Shown piece after piece: positions 41,810 through 50,597 of a stretch of 64,000 nucleotides of DNA. The notes under the pieces are model-generated. The model ran no database searches and was not told the DNA's origin. It worked only from the letters and a program-made list of their open reading frames with translations. Each line of letters starts with the position of its first letter. The first letter of the stretch is position 1. Source of the stretch: an uncultured Centipeda sp. (GTDB lineage: Bacteria; Bacillota; Negativicutes; Selenomonadales; Selenomonadaceae); NCBI GenBank assembly GCA_905372865.1, contig CAJPQT010000002.1:54179-118178 (forward strand). The letters run 5' to 3'. Made by a program: the position numbers and the translations under genes.

Positions 41810-42724
41810 TCACTCCTCTATGATGCGCAGCCCCGCATCGCCGCAGCCGCATGTCTCCCGTGAAAGGCGCACCTGAAGTCCCGTCCGCCAGCGCAGGATA
41901 GGCATCGCCTCTGCCGCGATCGTCGAGAGCACGAGCTCGCCGCACGCGCCATCCGCACGCGAACACTGCCCCACACCATCCAAAACCTCGGCAACGAAGA
42001 GCCGCTCCTCGAGATGGATCCCATCCCCTCCGGAACAACGCGCACCAATGAGGGCCCCCATCTGCGCCAGCGTAAAGAGGTGCACACAGCGCACAGCCAA
42101 GCGCTCTGCCAGTTTCCGCACAGAAGCCTGCAGCGCAGGACGATTTCCCACCGTAATCAGCCGGTTCACGCACAGATCGCCCATGGCATCGGCAAGTGCG
42201 GGCAGCTCACACGCCCAGGCGATGACGGTATCCGGCACCGCTGCACGCAGGAGCTGCGCCGCCGTTTCCACCGTACACGGCAGAACCGCCGCACCGATCG
42301 CATCCAGTGCATACTGCAGGTCGAGCATACGACTGTCCGTAAAATCTCCCACGAGGAGCACCGTACTCGCACGATTCACCCCACACGCAGCAAGCATATC
42401 CCCTACCGTCTGTACCTGACGCGCCACATCGCCCTGCGTATAGCAGTGCACTCTGCCCTCGTCCCCGCCGTCATGCAGAATACTCATGCGCAGCACGGAC
42501 GAGAGCGGCAGCGTGAGCATGAAAAAAGGGGCTTCTGCCCCCTCTTTCGCCGCCCGCTCCAAAAACGGCAGGTGCACCATATCTGCAAACGATGTAACAG
42601 ATGCGGCACGAATGCCCGCGCGTTCAAATGATGTACGATAGAACGCCGTCTTCTCCTCTGCCCATTTGAGCTGCCGGAGGAGCAGCGAGAGCCGCGCCTC
42701 CTCCGTGAGCGCCGTCCCCGTCAT
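41810..42724 (-). CDS. Short phenylacetate-CoA ligase-like (PaaK) protein
   Basis: A 304-residue protein resembling the adenylate-forming PaaK family. The N-terminal LRQLKWAEEKTAFYRTSFERAGI and the FMLTLPLSSVLRMSILHDGG stretch correspond to the PaaK N-domain. The sequence is about 130 residues shorter than normal PaaK and lacks a clear C-terminal hinge/lysine domain, ending with a Cys-rich SRETCGCGDAGLRIIEE. The ATP loop (TSGTTGKP in the family) reads HDGGDEGR, so catalysis is doubtful. It overlaps cheR (ATGA) and lies 5 bases from pyrF. It may be a binding or regulatory homologue. Confidence 0.7.
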   Translation of the reverse strand: MTGTALTEEARLSLLLRQLKWAEEKTAFYRTSFERAGIRAASVTSFADMVHLPFLERAAKEGAEAPFFMLTLPLSSVLRMSILHDGGDEGRVHCYTQGDVARQVQTVGDMLAACGVNRASTVLLVGDFTDSRMLDLQYALDAIGAAVLPCTVETAAQLLRAAVPDTVIAWACELPALADAMGDLCVNRLITVGNRPALQASVRKLAERLAVRCVHLFTLAQMGALIGARCSGGDGIHLEERLFVAEVLDGVGQCSRADGACGELVLSTIAAEAMPILRWRTGLQVRLSRETCGCGDAGLRIIEE

Positions 42725-43509
42725 GACTCGAGCGGCCGCTGATAGAAGAACGGCTGGAAGCTCGTATAGCCCATCTTGCGGAAGTTCAAAATCGACTCCG
42801 TCGCGCCGACAAAGAGAATACCGCCAGGCTTCAGTGCCTCGAAGAAATGCCGATAAAGCTGATCCTTTGCCTCATCCGTGAAGTAGATGACGACATTGCG
42901 GCAGAGAATCAGATCAAAGCCCGTCTCGAACTTGTCCTGCAGGAGATTGTGCCGTTTGAACTCGATCATGTTCTTGATTTCCTGCTTCACGGCGAAATGA
43001 CCGTTATCCTCATCGAAATACTTGCGGCGGCGATCCGGTGCCATACTCTTGATCTCATCCGCCGTATAGACACCGCGCTTTGCCTTTGCGAGAATCTCAA
43101 TATCGAGATCGGAGGCGAGAATGCGGTGACGCGTCCCCGGCGTCATCTCCTTCATGATGATCGCAAGGGAATACGGCTCCGCGCCGATCGAGCAGCCCGC
43201 GCTCCAGATATTGAGCTTCGGCGAACGTGTCATGAGATCGGGAATGACATCCGTCTCGAGTTTGCTGAACTTCTCCGGGGTGCGGAAGAACTCCGACACG
43301 TTGATCGTCAGATATTCAATGAATGCAGCAAAGTCGTCCTTATTCTCACAGACATGATCAAAGTATGCGACGCAGCCCTTATAGCCCGCACGCGTGATCA
43401 GATTGTTGATCCGACGCTTCATCTGCGGCTCTTTGTAAAGATCGAGATCGATCTCCGTCTTTGCCTTCAGCTTCTGCTTAAACTGCTCCCAGTCGCGATC
43501 TTCCGACAT
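42721..43509 (-). CDS. cheR: CheR-type protein-glutamate O-methyltransferase
   Basis: A 262-residue CheR. The N-terminal helical domain (IDLDLYKEPQMKRRINNLITRAGY) is followed by a SAM-binding domain with NIWSAGCSIGAEPYSLAI and FDLILCRNVVIYF. It methylates glutamates of chemoreceptors to reset adaptation. The start at 43509 follows GGAGGGG; the six residues upstream are unlikely to be used. It stands alone; no cheB, cheA or receptor is nearby. Confidence 0.93.
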   Translation of the reverse strand: MSEDRDWEQFKQKLKAKTEIDLDLYKEPQMKRRINNLITRAGYKGCVAYFDHVCENKDDFAAFIEYLTINVSEFFRTPEKFSKLETDVIPDLMTRSPKLNIWSAGCSIGAEPYSLAIIMKEMTPGTRHRILASDLDIEILAKAKRGVYTADEIKSMAPDRRRKYFDEDNGHFAVKQEIKNMIEFKRHNLLQDKFETGFDLILCRNVVIYFTDEAKDQLYRHFFEALKPGGILFVGATESILNFRKMGYTSFQPFFYQRPLES

Positions 43510-43547
43510 ATAGTCCCCTCCGCTCACATATCCCTACATTTTCAACC

Positions 43548-43994
43548 TTACTGGATCGTAAAGACACGGCAAGATTTCTTCACCTCAAGTTTCGGCAGGA
43601 TCACGTGGAGAATCCCCGCCTCATAGGACACAGACACCTCTGCCTCGTCAACATCATCGATGAGGAAGGAGCGTTCGAACACGCCCGCCTTGCGCTCATG
43701 GCAGAGGTATTTTGTCTCAGAGTCCTCCGGCACAACGCGCTCCGCCTTGATTCTCAGGCGACCATCCTCGTTGTAGGAGACCTCGATTGCATCCTTTGTA
43801 AATCCCGGCAGCTCTGCGAACAACTCATAGCAATTCTCACAGTCGATCACATCGACGCGGAACGGGAAGAGCATCCCGCCTACCTTGTCGAACGGGTTAA
43901 ACGAATGCTCCATCACGGACTCGAGGGCCTTTCCCAGCATCTCCTGCCCCTTCTCGGCATTCTCTCTCAGATTGAACGGCAATGGACGAAACAT
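43548..43994 (-). CDS. Small heat-shock protein (Hsp20/alpha-crystallin)
   Basis: A 148-residue Hsp20. The alpha-crystallin domain covers about residues 45-148, with ELFAELPGFTKDAIEVSYNEDGRLRIKAE, and the closing GILHVILPKLE; the C-terminal I-x-I-type tail is replaced by FTIQ. These holdases bind unfolding proteins. The start at 43994 follows TGGAGG. The promoter is a strong sigma-A type with no CIRCE or HrcA inverted repeat visible. Confidence 0.92.
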   Translation of the reverse strand: MFRPLPFNLRENAEKGQEMLGKALESVMEHSFNPFDKVGGMLFPFRVDVIDCENCYELFAELPGFTKDAIEVSYNEDGRLRIKAERVVPEDSETKYLCHERKAGVFERSFLIDDVDEAEVSVSYEAGILHVILPKLEVKKSCRVFTIQ

Positions 43995-44032
43995 AGCGAC
44001 CACCTCCAACATTGACGATTATCCACGCCTCC

Positions 44033-44061
44033 ATTATAGCAATAAAGGACCTTCTTTTCAA
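44033..44061 (-). promoter_or_regulatory. Promoter of hsp20
   Basis: Minus-strand -35 TTGAAA (44056-44061), 17-bp spacer and -10 TATAAT (44033-44038) with extended TGC. It lies 39 bases before the hsp20 start. Confidence 0.8.
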
Positions 44062-44074
44062 TATGCGCACAAAA

Positions 44075-44098
44075 AGGGCGGCGCACAAACGCCGCCCT
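44075..44098 (-). terminator. Terminator after proS
   Basis: Minus-strand 9-bp G+C-rich stem AGGGCGGCG/CGCCGCCCT followed by TTTTT, 9 bases past the proS stop. It ends the pyrH-to-proS operon. Confidence 0.88.
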
Positions 44099-44106
44099 GA
44101 AAGTCC

Positions 44107-45819
44107 TCAAAGAGCCGCCAGCATATCCTGCACGCCCTTCAAATAGGTATTGCGTGCAAAATTTACGAGCTCGCCCGTTCGGCGCACCTTGACCTCGATG
44201 CTGCCGCTGTCGATGGTCTTCGGCCCGATCGCGATGCGAACAGGGTAGCCGATCAGGTCGCAATCGTTGAACTTCACACCTGCGCGCTCACGGCGATCGT
44301 CGAGCAGTACATCAATGCCTGCCGCGCGGAGTTCCTCATAGACCTCCTCAGCATATGCGAGCTGCGCGTCATCCTTTGCATTGACCGCGACGACGACGAC
44401 CTCATACGGAGCGATCGCACGCGGCCAGATGATGCCGTGCTCGTCATGATTCTGCTCGATCGCCGCCGCCATCGTGCGCCCGACGCCGATGCCGTAGCAC
44501 CCCATCTGCATGGGCTGTGCCTTGCCCGTCTCATCGAGGAAGGTCGCCCCCATCGCCTCACTGTACTTTGTGCCGAGGGCGAAGATCTGCCCCGCCTCAA
44601 TGCCGCGTCCGATATGCAGGTGCCCGTTTTCACAGACGGGACATGCATCCCCCTCTTCGACCAGTCGGATGTCCGCCACCGTCACAGCCTCGAAGTCGCG
44701 CTTTGGATTCACATTCGTATAGTGGAAATCTGCCTCGTTTGCCCCCGAAACCGCATTGTGCATCCGCATCGCCGTCTCATCGACGATGATGTGCGTGCCC
44801 TTTGCAATGCCAATCGGGCTCATAAAGCCGGGACAGCCGCCGACCGCACGGATCGCATCCTCGTCCGCCATACGCAGGTCACGCGCCCCCGGAACGACGT
44901 TCGCGAGCTTGATCTCGTTCACCTCGTGGTCGCCGCGCAGGAAGGCAAGGATGAGGGTATCGTCCTCCGTTTGATAGGCGACCGCCTTGATCGTCTTTTC
45001 GACGGGAACCTTTAGATATTCCGCAAGCAGCGCGATCGTATGCGTGCCCGGTGTCGCCACCTTCTCAAGCGGCAGTTCCGCCTCGTCGGGGGCATCCATC
45101 GGACGCAGTGCCGCCTTCTCATCGCTCGCCGCATAGCTGCACGCATCGCAGCATGCAATGCGCGACTCGCCCTCGGGGGCGAGCACGGTGAACTCCTCGG
45201 AGTGACCGCCGCCGATCGCGCCGCTGTCCGCCTCCACGGCGCGGAAATCCAGTCCGCAGCGCGTGAAGATATTCGTGTACGCCACCGACATCTTGCGGTA
45301 GGACTCGTTCATTCCCTCGACATCCTTGTCGAAAGAATAAAGGTCTTTCATGATGAACTCGCGGCTGCGCATGATGCCAAAGCGCGGACGGCGCTCATCG
45401 CGGAACTTGTCCTGAATCTGATAGAGCAGGACGGGCAGCTGCTTATACGAACGCAGCTCATCGCGCACGAGTGCCGTAATCATCTCTTCATGCGTCGGTC
45501 CCATGCAGAACTCGCGGTCATGGCGATCCTTGACACGGATCATCTCCGCACCGTATGCACCCCAGCGTCCGCTTTCCTCCCAGAGCTCGGACGGTTGGAG
45601 GATCGGCATCATGATCTCCTGTCCGCCCGCCGCATCCATCTCCTCGCGGATGATCTGTTCGATCTTGCGGATCGTACGCCACGCGAGCGGCAGATAGGTA
45701 TACATGCCCCCTGCAGACTTGCGGATCAGCCCCGCGCGGTACATGAGCCGATGGCTGGCAATCTCCGCCTCTGCAGGTGTATTTCTGAGTGTGGGCGCGT
45801 ATAGATTCGTGGCTCTCAT
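44107..45819 (-). CDS. proS: Prolyl-tRNA synthetase (bacterial type with editing insert)
   Basis: A 570-residue class II synthetase. Motif 1 (RLMYRAGLIRKSAGGMYTYLPLAWRTI), motif 2 (KFRDERRPRFGIMRSREFIMKDLYSFD) and motif 3 (CYGIGVGRTMAAAIEQ) are all present. The central 230-400 region is the YbaK-like editing insert that hydrolyses Ala-tRNA-Pro. The anticodon domain ends in GELVNFARNTYLKG. It overlaps ispG by 4 bases and closes the operon. Confidence 0.96.
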   Translation of the reverse strand: MRATNLYAPTLRNTPAEAEIASHRLMYRAGLIRKSAGGMYTYLPLAWRTIRKIEQIIREEMDAAGGQEIMMPILQPSELWEESGRWGAYGAEMIRVKDRHDREFCMGPTHEEMITALVRDELRSYKQLPVLLYQIQDKFRDERRPRFGIMRSREFIMKDLYSFDKDVEGMNESYRKMSVAYTNIFTRCGLDFRAVEADSGAIGGGHSEEFTVLAPEGESRIACCDACSYAASDEKAALRPMDAPDEAELPLEKVATPGTHTIALLAEYLKVPVEKTIKAVAYQTEDDTLILAFLRGDHEVNEIKLANVVPGARDLRMADEDAIRAVGGCPGFMSPIGIAKGTHIIVDETAMRMHNAVSGANEADFHYTNVNPKRDFEAVTVADIRLVEEGDACPVCENGHLHIGRGIEAGQIFALGTKYSEAMGATFLDETGKAQPMQMGCYGIGVGRTMAAAIEQNHDEHGIIWPRAIAPYEVVVVAVNAKDDAQLAYAEEVYEELRAAGIDVLLDDRRERAGVKFNDCDLIGYPVRIAIGPKTIDSGSIEVKVRRTGELVNFARNTYLKGVQDMLAAL

Positions 45820-46895
45820 GACGTTTTGCGTTCCTCCAGTATTGCATCAATTTCCCGAAACAGTTCGGAAAGCAGCTCTTCTTCCTTTACCTTGCGGACG
45901 ACCTCACCCTTGCGGAAGATCAGTCCCTCACCGTTGCCGCCCGCAATACCGACATCTGCGCCGCGTGCTTCACCGGGGCCGTTGACGACGCAGCCCATCA
46001 CGGCGACTTCGATCGGATCCTCCATGCCGCGCAGGCGCTCCTCGACCTTCTCCGCGATCTCCACGAGGTTGATGCTCGTGCGCCCGCAGGTCGGGCAGGC
46101 GACAAGCGTCGGCCCGTACTCCTTCAGTCCGAGGGCCTTCAGGATCTCGTTCGCGGTGCGCACCTCAACGACCGGATCCCCCGTCAGCGAGATGCGGATC
46201 GTATCGCCGATCCCCTCGGCAAGGAGTGCGCCGACACCGACCGAGGACTTGATGATCCCAGTTCCCGCCGTGCCTGCCTCCGTGATGCCGAGATGGAGCG
46301 GATAGTCCACGCGCTCACTCATCAGACGATATGCCGCAAGCGTCAGCGGAACATCATGCGCCTTCAGCGAGATCTTCATGTCGTAGAAGTCCAGCTCCTC
46401 AAGCACATGTACATGCTCCATCGCGGACTCGACCAATGCTTCTGCCGTTACGCCGCCGTATTTCGTCAGGATTTTATGATCGAGCGATCCGGCGTTGACG
46501 CCGATACGGATGGGGATTCCTCCCTCACGCGCCGCTGCGACCACCTTCTTCACGCGCTCCGTCCCGCCGATGTTTCCGGGGTTGATACGCAGGGCCGCAA
46601 CGCCCTGCGCCATCGCCTCGAGCGCAAGTTTGTAGTCAAAGTGGATGTCGGCCACGAGCGGCGTCTTTACCTGCCGCACGATGCTCCCGAGATTCTTCGC
46701 CGCCGCCATATCGGGCACGGCAACGCGCACAATGTCGCAGCCCGCTGCGGCGAGCTCACGGATCTGCTGAACGGTCGCCTCCGTATCCGTCGTCTTGGTA
46801 TTGCACATGGACTGCACGGAAATGGGCGCATTGCCCCCGATGGGGATCGTTCCAATATGGATCTGCCGCGTCCTGCGGCGTTCATAATTTGGCAT
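45816..46895 (-). CDS. ispG: 4-hydroxy-3-methylbut-2-enyl diphosphate synthase
   Basis: A 359-residue [4Fe-4S] enzyme of the MEP isoprenoid pathway (makes HMBPP). The N-terminal TIM-barrel opens RRRTRQIHIGTIPIGGNAPISVQSM. The C-terminal cluster-binding cysteines are in LVACPTCGRTSINL and VAVMGCVVNGPGEA. The start at 46895 (MPNYERRRTRQ) avoids an overlap with rseP and follows GGAGG. ispE is also in the window. Confidence 0.95.
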   Translation of the reverse strand: MPNYERRRTRQIHIGTIPIGGNAPISVQSMCNTKTTDTEATVQQIRELAAAGCDIVRVAVPDMAAAKNLGSIVRQVKTPLVADIHFDYKLALEAMAQGVAALRINPGNIGGTERVKKVVAAAREGGIPIRIGVNAGSLDHKILTKYGGVTAEALVESAMEHVHVLEELDFYDMKISLKAHDVPLTLAAYRLMSERVDYPLHLGITEAGTAGTGIIKSSVGVGALLAEGIGDTIRISLTGDPVVEVRTANEILKALGLKEYGPTLVACPTCGRTSINLVEIAEKVEERLRGMEDPIEVAVMGCVVNGPGEARGADVGIAGGNGEGLIFRKGEVVRKVKEEELLSELFREIDAILEERKTS

Positions 46896-46902
46896 AGCGA
46901 GG

Positions 46903-47943
46903 TCAGCCTCCTGCAAAGATACGCATAACGTCATTCTTCATTGCGAGCAGCATGAGGAGAACGATCAGTCCCACGCCCGCATTCTGAATATAATGCATCA
47001 CTTTAGGGCTGAGCGGCTTGCCGCGCACCGCCTCGACGCAGAGCGTCAGAAAGTGACCGCCGTCGAGTGCAGGGACGGGCAGAAGGTTGATGATCGCGAG
47101 ATTGAGACTGAGCAGCGCCGCAAAGTTGAGAAGTGGCACAATGCCCATCTCCGCAACCTCACCCGCCATCTGCGCCACGCCGATGGGCCCGGCAAGCTCT
47201 GAGCCGGAGAGTTCGAGGATGATGCGATAGAGCGCATCGAGCATCATCGCAATAATCATCGCCGTCCGCTCGAATGCCATCGAGACGGACTGGAAGAAGC
47301 CGGGATAGGTGCTCTCATAGGCATTCACAATGCCGATGTATCCGCGATCATGCGATGCATCGTAGCGCGGCGTCACACTGACGGTGAGCTCCTTCCCCGC
47401 ACGATCCACCTGTACGGTCATGGGAACCGTGCCGTGATTCGTACGAATCCCATCCACCAACTCCTGCCACGTCTCAATCGGCTTCCCGTCGATCGCAAGA
47501 ATGCGGTCATTCGCCATAAGGCCCGCCTCTGCTGCCGGACCGTCCGCGAGCACGGTACCGAGTATAGGCGCAGGGTTCGGCGTCTGCACTCCCGCAAAGA
47601 AGAAAATGCCGAAGAAAAGGACAACGGGCAGGATGAAGTTCATTGCCGAGCCTGCGAGTATCACGATCATGCGCGACAGAATCGGCTTGCGGCAATAGCC
47701 GCGCTCCCCCGCATCGTTGTCGTCCGCATTCATGCCCGCGATATCGTTGAAGCCGCCAAGGGGGACGATGCGGATCGAATATACCGTTTCGCCATAGCGA
47801 AAACTGACAAGGCGCGGCCCAAAGCCGATGGCGAACTCATCGACGCGCATTCCCGTCAGCTTCGCCGTGATGAAATGTCCGAGCTCATGCACAAAGACGA
47901 GGAGGCCAAAGACAAATACCGTCGCGAGAATTTTTTCTAACAT
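46903..47943 (-). CDS. rseP: RIP metalloprotease RseP (site-2 protease)
   Basis: A 346-residue membrane zinc protease. The catalytic VHELGHF (HExxH) is at residue 19-24, the PDZ domain around 120-190 (GLMANDRILAIDGKPIETWQEL) and the third ligand in NLLPVPALDGGHFL. Four transmembrane helices frame the site. It performs intramembrane cleavage of anti-sigma factors or signal peptides. The start at 47943 follows AAAGGAG. It lies between cdsA and ispG. Confidence 0.95.
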   Translation of the reverse strand: MLEKILATVFVFGLLVFVHELGHFITAKLTGMRVDEFAIGFGPRLVSFRYGETVYSIRIVPLGGFNDIAGMNADDNDAGERGYCRKPILSRMIVILAGSAMNFILPVVLFFGIFFFAGVQTPNPAPILGTVLADGPAAEAGLMANDRILAIDGKPIETWQELVDGIRTNHGTVPMTVQVDRAGKELTVSVTPRYDASHDRGYIGIVNAYESTYPGFFQSVSMAFERTAMIIAMMLDALYRIILELSGSELAGPIGVAQMAGEVAEMGIVPLLNFAALLSLNLAIINLLPVPALDGGHFLTLCVEAVRGKPLSPKVMHYIQNAGVGLIVLLMLLAMKNDVMRIFAGG

Positions 47944-47966
47944 CCAAGCTCCTTTATGATTGCCAG

Positions 47967-48788
47967 TTAGCGCAAAATGAAGTAGATCGTGTAATAGTAA
48001 ACGAGCGGTGCCGTAAAGAGCACGCTGTCAAAACGATCCCAGATGCCGCCGTGCCCCGGGATGATCGCTCCCGAATCCTTGATGCCCGCGTACCGTTTCA
48101 TCAGCGATTCTACAAGATCGCCGAATGTGCCAAGTACAGCGATCGCCGCGCCAAGTCCCGCCATTTGGGCGAGCGGCATGTGCAGGAGATATCCGAGCCC
48201 CGCCACCGCCGCAATCGTACCGGCAAGCCCTCCGAGGAACCCCTCAACCGTCTTGTTGGGACTAATCGCAGGTGCAAGCTTATGCGAGCCGAATGCGCAC
48301 CCTGCGAAGTACGCAAAACTGTCACTCGACCACGTACCGATGAACATGACCCAGACCATCGCCGTCCCGAGATCAAACGTCTCAATCGGTGTCACGTAAC
48401 TGCCGACCGCAAGGGCACGCAGCAGGATGAGATGGGCAAACGGCAGGCCGATGTAAACAATGCCTGCCACAGAGATGCACACATCCGGAACAGACACATC
48501 TCCACGCAGGATCACGGATGTAAGGAGCGCCAGCACGGCAGATGCCATCAGCGCCATCAGGATCATATCCAGCTGTCCGAGATAGGCGCCGTAGAGCATG
48601 CCGCCAATGCCGAAAAGTCCCGAAAAGAGCGCTGGACTGCCGCCGTGATAGGAAAAGGCACGCGTGAACTCAAACCACGCAAGTACGGCAAGCACCGCCG
48701 CTGCTATGACGAACGTGGTGCCCCCCTCTTGGATCACGTAGGCGGCAAGGGCAATGCCGATTGTTCCGGAAATAATACGTGTAATCAA
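47967..48788 (-). CDS. cdsA: Phosphatidate cytidylyltransferase
   Basis: A 273-residue inner-membrane enzyme making CDP-diacylglycerol, the precursor of phospholipids. About eight hydrophobic helices and the C-terminal signature SLMKRYAGIKDSGAIIPGHGGIWDRFDS are visible. It starts at TTG (48788) after GGGAGG; no ATG fits. The usual dxr gene is missing between this gene and rseP, which follow each other with a 23-base gap. Confidence 0.94.
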   Translation of the reverse strand: MITRIISGTIGIALAAYVIQEGGTTFVIAAAVLAVLAWFEFTRAFSYHGGSPALFSGLFGIGGMLYGAYLGQLDMILMALMASAVLALLTSVILRGDVSVPDVCISVAGIVYIGLPFAHLILLRALAVGSYVTPIETFDLGTAMVWVMFIGTWSSDSFAYFAGCAFGSHKLAPAISPNKTVEGFLGGLAGTIAAVAGLGYLLHMPLAQMAGLGAAIAVLGTFGDLVESLMKRYAGIKDSGAIIPGHGGIWDRFDSVLFTAPLVYYYTIYFILR

Positions 48789-48802
48789 AGACAGCCTCCC
48801 AT

Positions 48803-49597
48803 TTATCCTTCGGACAGTCCTCCAAATCGTCGATTTCGCCCTGTGAAATCCTCAATCGCAGCGGCAAGTTCCTCCGGCGTAAAATCCGGCCAGTTCGTAT
48901 CGGTAAAGTAGAGCTCCGCATAAGCGGACTGCCAGAGCAGAAAGTTGCTCAGGCGCAGATCGCCGCTCGTACGGATAAAGAGATCGACCGGTGGATCGCC
49001 CGCCGTATCGAGCGCATCGGAAAAAATTGCCTCGTCGATCTCCTCGGGCGCAAGCTCTCCTGCTGCTGCGCGTTCGGCGATGGAGCGTACGGCACGCAGG
49101 ATCTCATCCTGACTGCCGTAGTTCGCGGCCAGATTGAAGTGAATGCCCGTATTGTTCGCTGTGCGCGCCTCTGCATCCTCCATCCGATGCAGAAAACGCT
49201 CCGTGAAGCGGTCACGCCGTCCGATGAAGCGCATGCGCACGTCTTGCTCGTGCATCTCTGTGATTTCTTTCTCCAAGAAGGAGTCAAAGAGCCTCAGCAG
49301 GAAATCGACTTCGCGCTGCGGGCGCTTCCAATTCTCCGTTGAAAATGCATAAACGGTGAGCACCTCAACCCCCATCTCCGAGGCCGCACGCACGATCCGT
49401 TTGAGCGTACGTGCCCCTGCCTCGTGTCCGGTCGAGCGCGACTTCCCCTGCGCCTTGGCCCAGCGACCGTTCCCGTCCATGACGATCGCGACGTGGCGCG
49501 GCATGCTCGCACGGTTAAGTGCAAGACCGGACGAATGAAGCTCCGCCGCATCGTCGGCAGAATCCGTCTTCTCACCGCCAAATAGCTTTCTCCACAT
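48803..49597 (-). CDS. uppS: Isoprenyl (undecaprenyl) diphosphate synthase
   Basis: A 264-residue cis-prenyltransferase that makes undecaprenyl diphosphate for cell wall synthesis. HVAIVMDGNGRWAKAQG holds the catalytic Asp; TVYAFSTENWKRP and LFIRTSGDLRLSNFLLWQSAYAELYFTD are conserved. The start at 49597 (MWRKLFGG) follows GGAAGGG; ATGs 5 and 17 codons upstream cannot be excluded. The N-terminal 30 residues are poorly conserved. Confidence 0.94.
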   Translation of the reverse strand: MWRKLFGGEKTDSADDAAELHSSGLALNRASMPRHVAIVMDGNGRWAKAQGKSRSTGHEAGARTLKRIVRAASEMGVEVLTVYAFSTENWKRPQREVDFLLRLFDSFLEKEITEMHEQDVRMRFIGRRDRFTERFLHRMEDAEARTANNTGIHFNLAANYGSQDEILRAVRSIAERAAAGELAPEEIDEAIFSDALDTAGDPPVDLFIRTSGDLRLSNFLLWQSAYAELYFTDTNWPDFTPEELAAAIEDFTGRNRRFGGLSEG

Positions 49598-49633
49598 CGT
49601 TATCCCTTCCATCCTCACTGCAATACCACGGCT

Positions 49634-49663
49634 CTCCCCCTTCGGCAAAGCCGAAAGGGGGAG
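49634..49663 (-). repeat. Long hairpin between the small ORF and uppS
   Basis: A G+C-rich palindrome with a 13-bp stem (CTCCCCCTTCGGC, one bulge on the other arm) and an AAA loop. There is no T-run on either strand, so it is more likely a REP-like element or a processing/stability hairpin than a terminator. The surrounding 49598-49785 stretch holds no gene. Confidence 0.6.
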
Positions 49664-49785
49664 TTCAGCGAAGGAAGCACAGATCCATTCGACACCGTCA
49701 CCTTAACGCATCTTTGTATCGTGCTGCCTCGGCAAGCGCTCCACATGGCTCCTGCCATGCGTCCGATTGGTGCTTGAAAAACACG

Positions 49786-50040
49786 TCAATCTGAAGGTCT
49801 ATGGATCAGCGGCTCCCCAAGCTCTTCCTCATAGGCAGCGACCGAGGCACTGCGCGCCGGCGCGGGTGTAAGCGTCAGATCGGAATGCCCGCCGTTCTCA
49901 CGTACACGAATCACATAGAGAGATGTCTCGTCCACCGCGAAGAAATCCCGCGGAGATCGTGTCTCCACCGTCTTATATGGTATACTGTCCGCCTCAAGCT
50001 TCACCGCATTCCACGGGCGCGCCAAACGGAGGTCCGTCAT
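49786..50040 (-). CDS. Small hypothetical protein between frr and uppS
   Basis: An 84-residue frame whose ATG overlaps the frr stop, which argues for a real, coupled gene. It contains LRLARPWNAVKLEADSIPYKTVETRSPRDFF and a TSLYVIRVREN strand, then an acidic tail EEELGEPLIHRPSD. There is no signal, helix or metal site visible. I do not recognise the family. Codon usage looks like that of its neighbours. Confidence 0.6.
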   Translation of the reverse strand: MTDLRLARPWNAVKLEADSIPYKTVETRSPRDFFAVDETSLYVIRVRENGGHSDLTLTPAPARSASVAAYEEELGEPLIHRPSD

Positions 50041-50597
50041 CAGATCTCCATAACCTCTTTTTCCTTCGCCGCGCGCATCTCTTCCATCTGCTTGACGAAT
50101 TTATCCACAAGCTTCTGCACGGAATCCTGCCCGCGCTTGGACTCGTCCTCGTTGATCTCCTTGTCTTTCTCGAGCTTCTTGATTGCCTCGTTTGCATCGC
50201 GGCGGATGTTGCGCAGGGCAACCTTTGCCTCCTCCGTCTTCTTGCCGACCGTCTTGATGAGTTCCTTGCGGCGCTCCTGCGTCGGCTGCGGAATGGCGAG
50301 ACGGATCACCGTGCCGTCCGAGTTCGGTGAGAGCCCGAGGTCGGACTTTGAGATTGCGATCTCGATCTCGTGCAGGATGGACTTCTCCCACGGCGTGATG
50401 ACGATCATATGAGGCTCCGGAACCGTCACCTTGGCAAGCTGATTGACCGAGGTCGGTGTCCCATAGTAGGGCACCATCACCTTATCGAGAAGGTTCGGCG
50501 TCGCACGCCCAGCACGCAGAGATGAGAACTCCCGACGGAGTGCCTCGATCGCTTTATTCATGCTTGCCTCGTGTTTTGAGAGAATTTCCTTGATCAT
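50040..50597 (-). CDS. frr: Ribosome recycling factor
   Basis: A 185-residue factor that, with EF-G, splits the post-termination ribosome. Typical segments are ALRREFSSLRAGRATPNLLDKVMV, VTVPEPHMIVITPWEKSILHEIE and the C-terminal DESKRGQDSVQKLVDKFVKQMEE. Its ATG overlaps the pyrH stop (ATGA). Confidence 0.97.
   Translation of the reverse strand: MIKEILSKHEASMNKAIEALRREFSSLRAGRATPNLLDKVMVPYYGTPTSVNQLAKVTVPEPHMIVITPWEKSILHEIEIAISKSDLGLSPNSDGTVIRLAIPQPTQERRKELIKTVGKKTEEAKVALRNIRRDANEAIKKLEKDKEINEDESKRGQDSVQKLVDKFVKQMEEMRAAKEKEVMEI

Noticed and set aside
43994..44070. CIRCE/HrcA site in front of hsp20
   Set aside because: No TTAGCACTC-N9-GAGTGCTAA-like inverted repeat is present.
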